The translations under genes were made by a program, and so were the position numbers. From contig NZ_CP072110.1 of the NCBI RefSeq assembly GCF_017638545.1, forward strand, positions 1,302,001 through 1,366,000: 64,000 bases of DNA, read 5' to 3'. The stretch comes from Psychrosphaera ytuae (lineage in GTDB: Bacteria > Pseudomonadota > Gammaproteobacteria > Enterobacterales > Alteromonadaceae). How positions within the stretch are numbered: the first letter of the stretch is position 1; each line of letters starts with the position of its first letter. The notes beneath the pieces are model-generated. The model was not told where the DNA came from and searched no databases. It worked only from the letters and a program-made list of their open reading frames with translations. Positions 42,875 to 52,324 of this stretch are shown in pieces.

Positions 42875-45250
42875 ATGCAAACTACAACTGCCAAAAAACC
42901 TGCTGTGGCCAAGCCGCCGCAAGCAACGGTAAAAACGGATAAAAAGCTGTGGGATTATCCTAAATACTGGGCGGAATGTTTTGGTCCTGCGCCGTTTTTG
43001 CCTACCACTCGTGAGGAGATGGATTTATTAGGTTGGGACAGTTGTGATGTGATCATTGTCACTGGTGACGCTTATGTCGACCACCCGAGCTTTGGTATGG
43101 CCGTAATTGGTCGTATGCTAGAAGCACAGGGCTTCCGCGTAGGTATCATTGACCAGCCAGATTGGCACAGCAAAGACGACTTCATGCGCCTGGGTAAACC
43201 AAACCTGTATTTCGGTGTCACTGCCGGCAACATGGACTCGATGATCAACCGTTATACTGCAGATCGTAAAATTCGTCACGACGACGCGTACACGCCAGAT
43301 AATATCGGCGGCAAACGTCCAGACCGAGCAGTTACGGTATACTCTCAACGCTGTCGCGAAGCCTACAAGGGCGTGCCTGTTGTTATTGGTGGTATCGAAG
43401 CTTCACTACGTCGTATTGGCCACTATGATTACTGGTCAAACAAAGTTCGTCGTTCGGTGATTTTTGACTCTAAAGCCGATTTACTTATTTTTGGTAATGC
43501 CGAGCGACCTTTAGTTGAGGTGACTCATCGTTTAGCTAATGGCGAAGACATCAAAGATATCAAAGATGTTCGTGGTACAGCGATTATTGTTAAAGATGCT
43601 TTACCAGATTGGCAGGGTATCGACTCAACGCACATCGACAAGCCGGGTATCATCGACCCTATGCTTAATCCGTATCAAGAGTATGATGCCAATACCTGTG
43701 ACAACAAAGACCAAGCAATTCAGCAAAGTGCCGCAGATGATACGGGCGTAGCACAAGCGGTTGTGGTTCAACCGTATGACAAAAAGAAAACCAAAGCACA
43801 GCTTCGTCGTCCGTGGGACCGTGTATATGTAAAACTTCCTGCATTTGAAGTCGTTTCTAAAAACGAAGTATTGTACGCCCACACTAACCGAATTTTGCAC
43901 CAAGAAACCAACCCTGGTTGTGCTAAGGCGTTAATGCAACGTCACGGAGATCGCAGTGTTTGGATTAACCCACCGGCGTTCCCACTTGAAACCGAAGAGA
44001 TGGACTTTGTATTTGGAATGCCATTTGCGCGTATTCCACACCCCAAATACGATGGTAAAAAGATCCCAGCATACGAGATGATCAAGACTTCGGTTAACAT
44101 CATGCGTGGTTGTTACGGTGGTTGTACTTTCTGTTCTATCACAGAGCACGAAGGTCGTATTATTCAAAGTCGTTCTGAAGATTCTATCATCCAAGAAATT
44201 GAACAAATTCGCGATAAAGTACCAGGTTTCACTGGGGTTATTTCAGACTTAGGCGGTCCTACTGCCAACATGTATATGTTGCGTTGTAAGAGTGCCAAAG
44301 CCGAAGCTACATGTCGTCGCGCATCCTGTGTTTACCCAGATATCTGTAAGCACATGGACACTGATCATGAGCCAACTATTAAGTTGTATCAACGTGCTCG
44401 TGAACTGCCTGGTATTAAGAAAATCTTAATCGCATCGGGTGTTCGTTATGACCTTGCGGTTCAAGACCCTCGTTATGTTAAAGAGCTCGTTACTCACCAC
44501 GTAGGTGGCTACTTAAAAATTGCCCCAGAGCACACCGAGGAAGGTCCATTGTCGAAGATGATGAAACCGGGTATGGGCAGTTATTACAAGTTTAAAGAGC
44601 TATTTGAAAAGTACTCTAAAGAAGCAGGTAAAGAGCAATACCTTATTCCGTACTTTATCGCCGCTCACCCAGGTACTGAGACCAAGGACATGATTAACTT
44701 GGCCTTGTGGTTAAAAGAAAATAAATTCCGCTTGGATCAGGTTCAAAACTTCTATCCTTCGCCAATGGCGACGGCAACGACCATGTACCACACAGAAATT
44801 GATACCTTACACAAGGTAAAAAAACAAAACGATGTGGTGCCTATTGCTCGTGGTGAAAAAGAACGTCGATTACACAAAGCGATTTTGCGTTATCACGATC
44901 CTAAAAACTGGAAGATGATCCGTCATGCACTTAAAGAAATGGGCCTAGCTAAGCTCATTGGTCACGGCCAGCAACATTTAGTGCCACCGGCCTCAGCTAA
45001 TGAAGAGAGACTGGCAGCGAGTAACCGCGGTCGTCGCCCTAACCTCAAAGGCAAAGGCAATGGACAAGGCGGTCAAAAAGCCTTAACGCGTCACACGGGC
45101 TTAGGTCAGTTTGACAATGCTTCTTCTAATAAGGGCAAGTCTGCAGACAAAGGTAAGCCAGCTGGAAAAGGTAAACCGACTGGAAAAGGTAAACCAGCGG
45201 GTAACAAACACAGCGGTAAGCCAAAAGCCAAGAGCCGCGCAGGACGCTAA
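42875..45250 (+). CDS. YgiQ family radical SAM protein
   Basis: A 791-residue protein from ATG 42875, which has AAGGTG seven bases upstream; the longer frame from 42791 lacks one. The N-terminal YgiQ region (KYWAECFGPAPFLPTTREEMD, VVIGGIEASLRRIGHYDYW) precedes a radical SAM core with the cluster motif RGCYGGCTFCS (CxxxCxxC) and downstream APEHTEEG and HPGTETKDMI. The C-terminus is a long Gly/Lys repeat tail (GKPAGKGKPTGKGKPAG) that is unstructured and may bind RNA. The reaction of YgiQ proteins is not established. The E. coli gene is broken in many strains; here it is intact. Confidence 0.93.
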   Translation: MQTTTAKKPAVAKPPQATVKTDKKLWDYPKYWAECFGPAPFLPTTREEMDLLGWDSCDVIIVTGDAYVDHPSFGMAVIGRMLEAQGFRVGIIDQPDWHSKDDFMRLGKPNLYFGVTAGNMDSMINRYTADRKIRHDDAYTPDNIGGKRPDRAVTVYSQRCREAYKGVPVVIGGIEASLRRIGHYDYWSNKVRRSVIFDSKADLLIFGNAERPLVEVTHRLANGEDIKDIKDVRGTAIIVKDALPDWQGIDSTHIDKPGIIDPMLNPYQEYDANTCDNKDQAIQQSAADDTGVAQAVVVQPYDKKKTKAQLRRPWDRVYVKLPAFEVVSKNEVLYAHTNRILHQETNPGCAKALMQRHGDRSVWINPPAFPLETEEMDFVFGMPFARIPHPKYDGKKIPAYEMIKTSVNIMRGCYGGCTFCSITEHEGRIIQSRSEDSIIQEIEQIRDKVPGFTGVISDLGGPTANMYMLRCKSAKAEATCRRASCVYPDICKHMDTDHEPTIKLYQRARELPGIKKILIASGVRYDLAVQDPRYVKELVTHHVGGYLKIAPEHTEEGPLSKMMKPGMGSYYKFKELFEKYSKEAGKEQYLIPYFIAAHPGTETKDMINLALWLKENKFRLDQVQNFYPSPMATATTMYHTEIDTLHKVKKQNDVVPIARGEKERRLHKAILRYHDPKNWKMIRHALKEMGLAKLIGHGQQHLVPPASANEERLAASNRGRRPNLKGKGNGQGGQKALTRHTGLGQFDNASSNKGKSADKGKPAGKGKPTGKGKPAGNKHSGKPKAKSRAGR

Positions 45251-45271
45251 CCCTATTCACATTATTGTTAT

Positions 45272-45298
45272 AAAGAGCCTTTATGATAAAGGCTCTTT
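45272..45298 (+). terminator. Rho-independent terminator after the YgiQ gene
   Basis: AAAGAGCCTTTA (45272-45283), loop TGA, TAAAGGCTCTTT (45287-45298), then more T. A 12-base perfect stem. Confidence 0.9.
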
Positions 45299-45332
45299 TT
45301 GTAAATAAACCAGATACACAAAGGGAAACACC

Positions 45333-45680
45333 ATGAGCACCCAACAACAATTTTTCGAAGAAATCGCAGCAACTCAAATGATTTGGGCACTACACGACAA
45401 AGAAACAGACGGCTGGGTTATTGTCGACTCAGTTCAGTTTGAGGATACAGACGTGATGCTATTGTGGTCTCGTGAGTCTATTGCTCAAAGTAACTGTACT
45501 GACGAGTGGGCGCAGTATGTACCAACTCAAATTTCAGTCGCTGAATGGCTGGAGTTTTGGGTTGAAGACTTAGCCACAGACAATGTAATGATTGGTTTAG
45601 ACTGGCAAGAAGATGGCGAATGCCCAGAAATGGAATTAGTTGAGTTTAGCCAAAAAATCGCCGAAATCGAAAAGCTGTAA
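45333..45680 (+). CDS. DUF2750 domain-containing protein
   Basis: A 115-residue acidic cytoplasmic protein. It fits the DUF2750 pattern: FFEEIAATQMIWALHDKETDGW, then MLLWSRESIAQ, DEWAQYVPTQISVAEWLEFW and MIGLDWQEDGE. The function of the family is unknown. It has its own AGGGA site and lies between the terminator of the YgiQ gene and the suhB promoter, so it is probably transcribed alone. Confidence 0.82.
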   Translation: MSTQQQFFEEIAATQMIWALHDKETDGWVIVDSVQFEDTDVMLLWSRESIAQSNCTDEWAQYVPTQISVAEWLEFWVEDLATDNVMIGLDWQEDGECPEMELVEFSQKIAEIEKL

Positions 45681-45729
45681 TTCTTCTTCGCGTATTCTAT
45701 AAATAAAAGTGGTTTTTGCGAGGTATTCC

Positions 45730-45757
45730 TTTACTTTTTGGCAAAAATCACTAGAAT
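45730..45757 (+). promoter_or_regulatory. Candidate suhB promoter
   Basis: TTTACT (45730-45735), a 16-base spacer and TAGAAT (45752-45757). The start point would be near 45764, giving a leader of about 145 bases to suhB. Confidence 0.5.
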
Positions 45758-45775
45758 GCGCGCCTGATTAAAAAA

Positions 45776-45790
45776 TGTTCTTTAGTAATT
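45776..45790 (+). promoter_or_regulatory. boxA-like element in the suhB leader
   Basis: TGTTCTTTAGTAATT closely follows the antitermination boxA sequence TGCTCTTTAACAATT. In E. coli suhB is repressed by the Nus factor complex through boxA in its own leader (SuhB is itself a Nus factor). A weaker second copy, GTTCTTTTGA, lies at 45883-45892, just before the Shine-Dalgarno AGGTGA at 45898-45903. Confidence 0.65.
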
Positions 45791-45882
45791 TGAATAATAG
45801 TGGCTCACGAGCTTCTTTCGAACCATAAATTTGAAAGAAATGGCTCGGGATTTTTTGTGCTTTTTTACTATTATTAAATTAC
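45785..45882 (+). ncRNA. Structured suhB mRNA leader (cis-acting)
   Basis: The outer stem pairs GTAATTT(g)AATAATAGT (45785-45801, one bulged base) with ACTATTATTAAATTAC (45867-45882). The inner hairpin pairs CGAGC and TTCTTTC (45808-45819) with GAAAGAA and GCTCG (45833-45847, three-base bulge), followed by six T at 45851-45856. The inner hairpin plus T-run could act as an attenuator. The outer stem begins inside the boxA, so Nus binding and folding may exclude each other. The pairing is seen in the sequence; the regulatory role is inferred. Confidence 0.55.
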
Positions 45883-45909
45883 GTTCTTTTGAAAAATAGG
45901 TGATTGTAA

Positions 45910-46713
45910 ATGCAACCGATGTTAAACATCGCAGTTCGCGCTGCGCGTAATGCTGGTAAAATTATTGCTCGTGCATATGAGCAACTTGATATGGTTCAAG
46001 CTGAGTTAAAAGGCTCTAACGACTTTGTAACGAACGTAGACAAAGAAGCAGAACAAGCAATCATCTCTACTATTCAAGCTTCTTACCCAGACCATTCATT
46101 TGTTGCAGAAGAAAGCGGCGTCATCAAAGGCAACGCTAAGTATCAGTGGATCATCGACCCACTAGACGGTACAGCTAACTTCGTTAAAGGCATTCCTCAC
46201 TTTGCAGTATCAGTTGCCCTAAAAGTAGATGGAAAATTAGAGCAAGCGGTTATTTTAGATCCAATCCGCGGTGAGTTGTTCACAGCTTCTAAAGGTGCCG
46301 GTGCTCAGTTAGACGGTAAACGCATTCGCGTATCAAAAGCGAAAGACCTTTCTGGTACTATCTTAGCAACGGGCTTCCCGTTCAAACAAAAGCACCAGTT
46401 AGAAACCTACACTGCAATATTCAACGATCTATTTTTACAAGTTGCGGACATGCGCCGTGCTGGTTCTGCGGCTCTTGATTTAGCATACGTTGCAGCTGGT
46501 CGAGTTGAAGGTTTCTTCGAGCTAGGCTTACGCCCTTGGGATACTGCGGCAGGTCAGCTTATTGCTAAAGAAGCGGGTGCAGTAATTGCAGACTTTGAAG
46601 GTGGAAACGACTTTGATAAGACAGGCAACATTGTTGTTGCGACACCAAAAGTTTTAGGTGCGATTCTTAAGTCTATTCGCCCACATTTAAACGATGGCTT
46701 GCGCTCTAAATAG
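45910..46713 (+). CDS. suhB: Inositol-1-monophosphatase / Nus factor SuhB
   Basis: A 267-residue protein of the inositol monophosphatase family; in E. coli it is also a Nus factor needed for rRNA antitermination. The metal and substrate motifs are present: EESG (VAEESGVIKG), WIIDPLDGTANFVKG and WDTAAGQLIAKEAG. The length matches E. coli SuhB (267). The start ATG 45910 has AGGTGA six bases upstream. The long structured leader carries a boxA, which fits autoregulation. It is followed by a bidirectional terminator. Confidence 0.96.
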   Translation: MQPMLNIAVRAARNAGKIIARAYEQLDMVQAELKGSNDFVTNVDKEAEQAIISTIQASYPDHSFVAEESGVIKGNAKYQWIIDPLDGTANFVKGIPHFAVSVALKVDGKLEQAVILDPIRGELFTASKGAGAQLDGKRIRVSKAKDLSGTILATGFPFKQKHQLETYTAIFNDLFLQVADMRRAGSAALDLAYVAAGRVEGFFELGLRPWDTAAGQLIAKEAGAVIADFEGGNDFDKTGNIVVATPKVLGAILKSIRPHLNDGLRSK

Positions 46714-46732
46714 CTCTGAGCCGATAAATCCT

Positions 46733-46766
46733 AAAAAAAACCAACGCTTAGCGTTGGTTTTTTTTG
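46733..46766. terminator. Bidirectional terminator after suhB
   Basis: CCAACGC (46741-46747), loop TTA, GCGTTGG (46751-46757), flanked by eight A on the left and seven or more T on the right. It serves suhB and the convergent sensor kinase gene. Confidence 0.9.
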
Positions 46767-46781
46767 TTTTAATCACTTTTG

Positions 46782-49550
46782 CTATTCGTTATCTTCGGCC
46801 AAGAGTTCGTAGACGACTCGCTCAAGGTCTTCTAATAAGAAGGGTTTCGTTACATAATGGTTTATACCCAGTAACTCTGCTCTTGCTCTATCCTCAGCAC
46901 TAACACTTGCACTTATAATAACCGCAGGAAGATCATCAAACTCCGGCTTTTGCTTTAATGCTTCTAGCATTGTAAAACCATCCATTACCGGCATATGTAA
47001 ATCAACAAACAATATGTCTGGCTTACCTTGCTCTAGCGCTTCAAGTCCTAGCTCACCGTTATCAGCTAACGTGACCGAAATATTCAGTAGCTCTAATTGT
47101 TTACTCGCAATCAATTGATTAATTTTGTTGTCTTCTACGATGAGTGCTTTAAAGTTTTGCTGACGAATCAATTCGAGCTGCGCTTGATATTCTGAATCGT
47201 CATTTTCTTCTGCATGAGTGATCTCTGAAGAATAGATCTCAACAGGCATTGAAATGCTAAAGCGAGTACCTTCGCCTAATTTGCTTTCAACTACGATTTT
47301 ACCATTCATTAATTCGGTTAACTGCTTAACAATGGCTAAACCTAAGCCAGTACCACCAAATTTACGAGTGGTCGATTCATCTGCTTGAGTAAAGGACATA
47401 AACAAATCTGGGATTTTGCTTTCTGGAATACCGATACCCTGATCCTCAACCACAATACTGAGTTCCGCCGTGCTGTTGCCTTTTTCGGTTAACACGACGG
47501 TTAATTTTACTGTGCCTCGTTCGGTAAACTTAATCGCATTATCAACCAGGTTCATCATTATTTGTTCTAATCGAACCGAATCACCAATGATAGTTTTGTC
47601 TGACAAGCCGCGATCTATTACCTCGAGAACGACTCCTTTCGCACTCGCCTTTTCAGTTAGTAAGTTTTTGATACTCGTCACGGACTGCGCCAAGTTGATT
47701 GGGCTTTCTTCGAGCTTTAAGTCGCTTTCTGATACTTTAGAAAAATCCAAAACATTGTTAATAATACCGAGTAACAACTTAGAAGAATCTAATATTTGCT
47801 TGAAATAACTTTTAGCCTCTTCAACACTTTTACTGTTCTTACCAATTTGAGCAAAACCAATAACCGCATTTAGAGGTGTTCGGTATTCATGGCTCATATT
47901 GGCCAAGAACTGGCTCTTGGCAGCGTTCGCTTTCATTAACTCATCGTTTTTCTGACTGAGTTGCTGAGTTTTATGCGCAACTTTTTGCTCTAACATTTCA
48001 CTCAAGTTTGTCATGATGATAATGAAGATCACACTAAAAGTACTGACACAGCAACCAATAATAATTATTAGCCAACTCGACCAGTCTATGGAGTTTTGGT
48101 CAAAAATAGCTGAGCTGGCATAATCGACCTCGATACGAGTATCAAAGAAAGGAAATGACGCTCTATAGTTGAAGAGAGCATCAGTGCGATAATTTGCCTC
48201 AAAAGTTGCGGTAGTTTCTTCGTCTTGCACATAACGAGTTCTAAATACAAAATTATCTGCCATAGATTCGTCATACAGGCTTAAGACAAGCTGGTCTAGC
48301 TCTATCACCGCTTCAAATAAGCCAAGCAATTTAGACACTCGTAGGTTTCGCTCTGAAGGAACATCCCCACCCTCATAAATTGGATAATAAACGATTACCG
48401 CGTTGTACTTTTCTAAATTTTGAACCAATGAAAGCTGTGGAGACACCGCTTTTTCACCAGTATAAATAGCTTTGTTAACAGTAATTCCCACAACATCATG
48501 AGAGGAGACGTCCAGCCCGACCGCGGCTTTATTTGGCTCTAATGGCTCAGTATACAAAATTGGAATGTAATAGCGCTGATGTTCAGCTTCTTGAATGTTG
48601 CCGCCAATCAATTGCTTAAGTTTGAAACCAGGAAAATCCGTTGCAGCAATTTGTTCTTCATACTTACGTCTTTCACTACCATTAACCTTAGGCAACCAAG
48701 CTAGCGCTCTGAGATTAATATCGGGGTTCATAATTTTATCGATAAAGCGTCTAAACTCATCGCGAGTAACATGCTTACTGGCTCTAAATAACCCTTCCAT
48801 TCCAGCAAGTTGCTGAGTAATAGTATTTTCAATTAGGTTAATTTGTTGTGAAAACTTATTAGTTTGACTAACAAAGTCTTCCATTCTCGAGGTTTGGTAA
48901 TGCTGTCGAGACATCGCAAAAATTGAGCTTACCAACAAAAACAAAATAGCGGCAGGCACCGCGATTTTTAACTTATCTTTTTTCTGAACATAAAATTCAT
49001 TATTCGCCAGAGAAAGCACGATTGGCAAAAAGAACATTACACCAATAAAGTCTCCTACCCACCAAGTAAAACCAACAAACAAGGCGTGTGATAGGGTAAG
49101 ACCATTAACTATAGAAACGGCCGTCGTGTTGATGGTTGCTGCAACGATACATGCTATTGGACCTACTATCGCTAAAAACTTAATCACACTTCGCAAGTGT
49201 GTATTGTTTACAGGAAGACTGACGGAACGTCTCAATAAATACCTAGCGACCACCATTTGTAAACAGGTGCCAGTAGCTATGATGAAAGGCAATATTTGTT
49301 GGGCAATTGGCAGGCCAGAATAACCACCGGACATAACCTGGATATTGGCCAAAGCGGAACCCAAAAAGACACCGATTAAAGCCAAACGACCAAATATCAA
49401 ATAACAAGCAAGACCAACACCAGCAGCCGGCCAAACAGCGCTAGCAAACCCAGGCGGGATAGCAAACAATAAGCCTACTTTAGAAAAAAGGTAGTAGCTT
49501 AAAAATGAGATAAGAATGACTAAGATAGATTTACTTTGAGACCGCAACAT
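46782..49550 (-). CDS. Hybrid sensor histidine kinase with MASE1, CHASE and receiver domains
   Basis: About 922 residues. ATG 49550 has AGGA five bases upstream and was preferred to ATG 49586. A MASE1-type membrane domain (about 10-270; GFASAVWPAAGVGLA, FTWWVGDFIGVMFFLPIVL) is followed by a CHASE sensor region (about 300-470; RASKHVTRDEFRRFIDKIM, RALAWLPKVNG) and a second membrane segment near 495-520. HisKA has His554 in NMSHEYRTPLN; HATPase has DNAIKFTERG and GGTGLGLAIV; the receiver has Asp850 (FVDLHMPVMDG) and Lys902 (YVTKPF). There is no Hpt domain. The ligand and partner regulator are unknown. Confidence 0.93.
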   Translation of the reverse strand: MLRSQSKSILVILISFLSYYLFSKVGLLFAIPPGFASAVWPAAGVGLACYLIFGRLALIGVFLGSALANIQVMSGGYSGLPIAQQILPFIIATGTCLQMVVARYLLRRSVSLPVNNTHLRSVIKFLAIVGPIACIVAATINTTAVSIVNGLTLSHALFVGFTWWVGDFIGVMFFLPIVLSLANNEFYVQKKDKLKIAVPAAILFLLVSSIFAMSRQHYQTSRMEDFVSQTNKFSQQINLIENTITQQLAGMEGLFRASKHVTRDEFRRFIDKIMNPDINLRALAWLPKVNGSERRKYEEQIAATDFPGFKLKQLIGGNIQEAEHQRYYIPILYTEPLEPNKAAVGLDVSSHDVVGITVNKAIYTGEKAVSPQLSLVQNLEKYNAVIVYYPIYEGGDVPSERNLRVSKLLGLFEAVIELDQLVLSLYDESMADNFVFRTRYVQDEETTATFEANYRTDALFNYRASFPFFDTRIEVDYASSAIFDQNSIDWSSWLIIIIGCCVSTFSVIFIIIMTNLSEMLEQKVAHKTQQLSQKNDELMKANAAKSQFLANMSHEYRTPLNAVIGFAQIGKNSKSVEEAKSYFKQILDSSKLLLGIINNVLDFSKVSESDLKLEESPINLAQSVTSIKNLLTEKASAKGVVLEVIDRGLSDKTIIGDSVRLEQIMMNLVDNAIKFTERGTVKLTVVLTEKGNSTAELSIVVEDQGIGIPESKIPDLFMSFTQADESTTRKFGGTGLGLAIVKQLTELMNGKIVVESKLGEGTRFSISMPVEIYSSEITHAEENDDSEYQAQLELIRQQNFKALIVEDNKINQLIASKQLELLNISVTLADNGELGLEALEQGKPDILFVDLHMPVMDGFTMLEALKQKPEFDDLPAVIISASVSAEDRARAELLGINHYVTKPFLLEDLERVVYELLAEDNE

Positions 49551-49717
49551 TCTTTCCTGTGATTGTGTGCACCTATCTCGGCGCATCTTAATTTAAATCA
49601 ATTAGTTATAAATCTACCAGAACCAAAAGACCTGTCATCTAAAATTTTTCTCATTTGACCCTAAGTTAGCTAATTTTTCCCTAATTTAGTAAAAAATGAA
49701 AAACTAGACCACAACCA

Positions 49718-49733
49718 CTGTTTATAAAAACAG
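49718..49733. promoter_or_regulatory. LexA (SOS) box upstream of topB
   Basis: CTGTTTATAAAAACAG, flanked by A on the left and T on the right, is a CTG-N10-CAG palindrome with CTGT and ACAG ends. It differs by one base in the 16-base core from the umuDC-type box as I recall it. It lies 46 bases upstream of the topB start codon and about 170 bases from the divergent kinase start. Confidence 0.7.
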
Positions 49734-49778
49734 TTAACCTGTTATTATTGAGAAAAAGTCTTTTAGGTAAATAGCTTC

Positions 49779-51776
49779 GTGAGATTAATAATAGCCGAAA
49801 AGCCCAGTATGGGTAGGGCAATAGCCAACGCTTTACCCAAGCCGCATCAGAAAAAGGACGGTTACATAGTCGCAGGTGACGGCACCCACGTCAGTTGGTG
49901 TATTGGCCATATACTCGAACAATCTGAACCAGAAGATTACGATCCACTTTATAAGAAGTGGCACTACGATCATTTACCTATTATCCCTGAACAGTGGCAA
50001 CTGAAACCTAAGTCAAAGACTAAGTCACAGCTTTCTGTACTTCGAAAGTTGACTAAACAAGCCCAACAATTAATACATGCTGGAGATCCTGACCGAGAAG
50101 GTCAGCTTTTGGTTGATGAAGTCATTCACTTCTTAAAATTACCTAAAGCCAAAGTCGAAAATACACAAAGACTGTTAGTCAGTGATCTCAATACTCCAGC
50201 AGTAAAAAAAGCCCTAAATAACTTACAATCAAACAAAGCCTTTATTCCCTTATCTGTATCTGCACTGGCTCGTTCTCGCTCTGACTGGTTAATAGGCATG
50301 AACCTAACTCGTGCGTTTACCCTGTTGGGACAAAAGGTGAATTTTAATTCCGTTTTGTCTGTTGGCCGCGTGCAAACTCCGTTATTAGGCATAGTGGTAA
50401 AACGAGATCAAGAAATCGCCAACTTTGTAAGTAAAGATTATTATCAAGTGGACGCGCACCTTACCTTAACTTCGGCAATTCAAAACAACAGTGATTTTAC
50501 TGCTCGGTGGCAGCCAAGTGAACATTGTGCGCCACACCAAGACGAAGAAGGTCGCATTATTAATAAGTCTCTTGCTGAACATGTCGTAAAACAAATTCAT
50601 CAGCAACCTGCAGTCGTATTAGATGTAAAAAAAGAAAGAAAAAAGCAGACTGCTCCGCTACCTTACAATTTGTCTAGCTTACAAATTGATGCGGCAAAAG
50701 CCTTTAAACTCTCTGCGCAACAAGTTCTTGATGCCTGTCAGTCTCTATACGAGCGACACAAGGCCATAACCTACCCTCGCTCTGATTGCCGATATTTGCC
50801 CAATCAGCATTTTAACGATGCACCTGCCATCGTTAGTAACTTAACTAGCTATGGCCACGCCCACGTTGCTCATGTCGCTACTCAAGCTAACCCTAAGTTA
50901 AAAAGCAAAGCTTGGAATGATTCAAAAGTGGGTGCTCATCATGCCATTATTCCAACTTTGAAAGCGCCTAACGCTTCTTCTCTCTCAGGTCCAGAAGCCA
51001 ATGTTTATCAGTTAATTGCTAAGCAGTATTTAGCGCAGTTTTTTGGGGCTTTTGAGACAGACAATGAAAAAGTCACCCTAGAAATAAATAAAGGCGAATT
51101 TGTTGCCAAGTCGGTAAAAACCGCAGTAATAGGCTGGAAAATCATTTATGAAAAAGAGCTTAATAATGACGGGCCTTCACTACCTCAACTTAATATAGGC
51201 CAGACGCTGTTTTGCCAACGAGGCGAATTGTTAACGAAACAAACCGAACCGCCTGCTTATTTTACCGATGCAACTTTACTAGCGGCGATGACAGGCATCG
51301 CGAGATTCGTAAAAGATCCAAATATCAAAAAGGTATTGCGAGAAACCGATGGCCTTGGCACTGAAGCTACGCGTGCAGGAATGATTGAGTTGCTGTTTAA
51401 ACGAGGTTATTTAACACGCCAAGGTAAAAGTATTCGCTCAACAGATATTGGCCAAGCTTTGATCCGAGCTCTACCAGAAGCAATAACCCTACCCGACATG
51501 ACAGCTCACTGGGAAATGCAATTACAGGAAATTTGTGAACAAAACGCCCATTATCAAACCTTTATCAAAGAGATTGAACACACGCTTCACGGTCTAATCG
51601 CAAGCGCTAAGGACACTCGTCTTGTGGGATTACCAGAAAAGCCGTTTAAACCAAAACGCAAAGGATCGAGTAAAAGATCCTATACTGGTTCTTATACCAA
51701 AGGTAAACCTTCAAGTAAGTCGTCCAAATCAACATCAAGACGAGCTACCAAAACGAAAGCGAAAACAACACAATGA
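49779..51776 (+). CDS. topB: DNA topoisomerase III
   Basis: A 665-residue type IA topoisomerase that relaxes negative supercoils and decatenates DNA. The Toprim acidic residues are in HAGDPDREGQLLVDE (Asp103, Asp105, Glu107) and the catalytic Tyr332 is in ITYPRSDCRYLP. The C-terminal 45 residues are a basic Lys/Ser/Arg tail (KGKPSSKSSKSTSRRATK). There is no zinc-finger region. Translation starts with GTG 49779 and a weak AGGT site, so expression may be low. A LexA-like box sits in its promoter region. It overlaps the DUF3750 gene by 4 bases. Confidence 0.95.
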   Translation: MRLIIAEKPSMGRAIANALPKPHQKKDGYIVAGDGTHVSWCIGHILEQSEPEDYDPLYKKWHYDHLPIIPEQWQLKPKSKTKSQLSVLRKLTKQAQQLIHAGDPDREGQLLVDEVIHFLKLPKAKVENTQRLLVSDLNTPAVKKALNNLQSNKAFIPLSVSALARSRSDWLIGMNLTRAFTLLGQKVNFNSVLSVGRVQTPLLGIVVKRDQEIANFVSKDYYQVDAHLTLTSAIQNNSDFTARWQPSEHCAPHQDEEGRIINKSLAEHVVKQIHQQPAVVLDVKKERKKQTAPLPYNLSSLQIDAAKAFKLSAQQVLDACQSLYERHKAITYPRSDCRYLPNQHFNDAPAIVSNLTSYGHAHVAHVATQANPKLKSKAWNDSKVGAHHAIIPTLKAPNASSLSGPEANVYQLIAKQYLAQFFGAFETDNEKVTLEINKGEFVAKSVKTAVIGWKIIYEKELNNDGPSLPQLNIGQTLFCQRGELLTKQTEPPAYFTDATLLAAMTGIARFVKDPNIKKVLRETDGLGTEATRAGMIELLFKRGYLTRQGKSIRSTDIGQALIRALPEAITLPDMTAHWEMQLQEICEQNAHYQTFIKEIEHTLHGLIASAKDTRLVGLPEKPFKPKRKGSSKRSYTGSYTKGKPSSKSSKSTSRRATKTKAKTTQ

Positions 51777-52324
51777 ATTCTTTAAAACCCAAGTACCTAA
51801 CGGTTTTATTATTGATATTTAGCTCTGTCCTATTAACTGGCTGCACATCAAAAAAATGGTATGAAACAAGTAGAGAGCCTGCCGGTATTGCGGCTAATCC
51901 AGCCCAAGAACCAGAGGCAATCATTGAGTTTTATGCGGCAGACGCCTTTAGCTGGCGAGGTTGGTTTGCGGTTCATACTTGGGTAGCCATAAAAGAAAAA
52001 GACGCCTCAGAATACACCGTTTTTGAAGTAGTCGGTTGGCGAGTAAAACGCGGACTTCCTGCGCTCAAAGAATACAAAACAACGACTCCCGATCGCTACT
52101 GGTACGGAGCCAAGCCAGAAAAAATCCTCTCTGTTAAAGGTGATAAAGCGGCTCAACTCATCCCAAAAGTACTAGACGCTATTAAAGTTTATCCATGGAA
52201 GGACGAATATACTCTGTTTCCTGGACCTAACTCTAATACCTTCCCAGCGTGGATTGGTTTGCAAGTTCCGGAGCTAAACTTGGATATGCCATTTAGAGCT
52301 ATTGGTAGTGGCTATGCGGATTAA
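51773..52324 (+). CDS. DUF3750 domain-containing lipoprotein
   Basis: A 183-residue lipoprotein with signal YLTVLLLIFSSVLLTGC (lipobox LTGC, Cys24). The DUF3750 pattern is clear: WYETSREPAGIA, WRGWFAVHTWVAIK, YTVFEVVGWRVKRGLPAL and FPGPNSNTFPAWIGLQVPEL. The invariant-looking His-Thr-Trp and Pro-Gly-Pro-Asn-Ser-Asn resemble NlpC/P60-like or related hydrolase features, but no reaction is established. The ATG overlaps the topB stop (ATGA), so it is translationally coupled to topB. A shared function with topB is not obvious. Confidence 0.82.
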   Translation: MNSLKPKYLTVLLLIFSSVLLTGCTSKKWYETSREPAGIAANPAQEPEAIIEFYAADAFSWRGWFAVHTWVAIKEKDASEYTVFEVVGWRVKRGLPALKEYKTTTPDRYWYGAKPEKILSVKGDKAAQLIPKVLDAIKVYPWKDEYTLFPGPNSNTFPAWIGLQVPELNLDMPFRAIGSGYAD

